From Pseudomonadota bacterium (GTDB taxonomy: Bacteria; Pseudomonadota; Alphaproteobacteria; Rhizobiales; Rhizobiaceae), in the NCBI GenBank assembly GCA_023419535.1, contig JAEZXX010000104.1, positions 1 to 5,522 of the forward strand: a DNA stretch of 5,522 bases, read 5' to 3'. The translations under genes were made by a program, and so were the position numbers. Shown piece after piece: positions 5,129-5,522 of the stretch (position 1 is the first letter of the stretch; the number at the start of each line of letters is the position of its first letter). Below the pieces are notes generated by a model that did not search any database, was not told the origin of the DNA, and saw nothing but the letters and a program-made list of their open reading frames with translations.

Positions 5129-5522
5129 TCACATCCGAACGAAGGGCGTCGCCGACTGGGCCATCTGGCGAAGGCACGTCGCGCCCTCGCCGGGGCCGCC
5201 CTTCTTGAAGGCGATCCTGTTGCCCTCGATGTCGACCTTCAGGCCGCGGACGCGGATGCCGGTCTTGTCGATCTCGATGTAGCCGCCGGGCGCGGAGATC
5301 AGCAGCCGGTCCTCGGCGCGGATCTCCCAGACCTTGGCCTCGCCCTCGTACTTCTCCTGCGCGATCAGCTTGTAGAGCTTGCCGCTCTGCACATGGACCG
5401 TCTCGCCGACCGTCGTGCGCTGCTCCTTGCCGACGTTGGTGATCTGCGCCTGGCCGACATTCGTGACCTTGCTCATGCCGATCTGCTCGGTGCGGGCGAC
5501 GCCGACCGTGTCGGATTTGAAC
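5129..5522 (-). CDS. vgrG: VgrG T6SS spike protein, C-terminal part (N-terminus beyond window)
   Basis: VgrG trimers form the membrane-puncturing spike of T6SS and carry effectors. The window holds the last 131 or so residues, open to the right edge. The sequence FKSDTVGVARTEQIGMSKVT continues into repeated short units of the type NVG-x-x-Q-x-TNVG-x-x-Q-x-TTVGE, the standard VgrG 'T-x-x-VG' repeats. Then follow EIRAEDRLLISAPGGYIEID and the predicted beta-strand end of the needle. The ATG at 5476 is inside this motif and is not the true start, because the frame continues upstream without a stop. The tail after the needle (IAFKKGGPGEGATCLRQMAQ and about ten residues) is short, so there is no fused C-terminal effector domain. 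The cargo is thus expected to bind non-covalently through the DUF4123 adaptor encoded four bases downstream. Confidence 0.92.
   Translation of the reverse strand, partial: FKSDTVGVARTEQIGMSKVTNVGQAQITNVGKEQRTTVGETVHVQSGKLYKLIAQEKYEGEAKVWEIRAEDRLLISAPGGYIEIDKTGIRVRGLKVDIEGNRIAFKKGGPGEGATCLRQMAQSATPFVRM

Noticed and set aside
1..5522. CRISPR array, tRNA or rRNA gene, insertion sequence
   Set aside because: No regularly spaced repeats, tRNA-like cloverleaf, rRNA segment or transposase-like product was seen on either strand by eye.

Overview
The window looks like chromosomal DNA from a high-GC alphaproteobacterium, probably Rhizobiales-like. The basis is GC-rich coding, a five-step histidine degradation gene (hutF) divergent from hutC, and a type VI secretion (T6SS) effector module whose gene order matches, from memory, the vgrG1-tap-1-tde1-tdi1-paar module of Agrobacterium. 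Genus assignment is inference only.

Left part (1-1930), histidine utilisation. A hutF gene (formimidoylglutamate deiminase) runs leftward off the window with 349 residues visible. It is divergent from hutC, the GntR/UTRA-family histidine repressor, which is complete. The short gap between them holds one clear palindrome, GTTGTATAGACAAC, which fits the HutC-type operator and sits where it could control both genes.

Middle (1931-2098). No gene is seen. There is a short hairpin just after hutC, and then the edge of the T6SS module, which converges on hutC.

Right part (2099-5522), all on the minus strand, read right to left: the C-terminal end of a VgrG spike; a DUF4123 adaptor (Tap-like); a small gene broken by an apparent one-base frameshift; a Tde-like DNase effector (Ntox15-type, HxxD motif); its Tdi-like immunity protein (GAD-like plus DUF1851/Tdi1 C-terminal); a PAAR tip protein; and a fragment of a second VgrG that continues in the same frame directly after the PAAR stop codon. 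The inferred working is that the adaptor loads the DNase onto the VgrG spike, PAAR caps the spike tip, the apparatus delivers the toxin to a rival cell, and the immunity protein protects the producer and its kin. Toxin and immunity genes overlap by 7 bases. Both look lower in GC than their neighbours, as expected for a swappable effector cassette.

No wholly new system is apparent. The points most worth checking are the in-frame VgrG remnant behind PAAR, the frameshifted small gene between adaptor and toxin, and the divergence of this Tde/Tdi pair from known ones.
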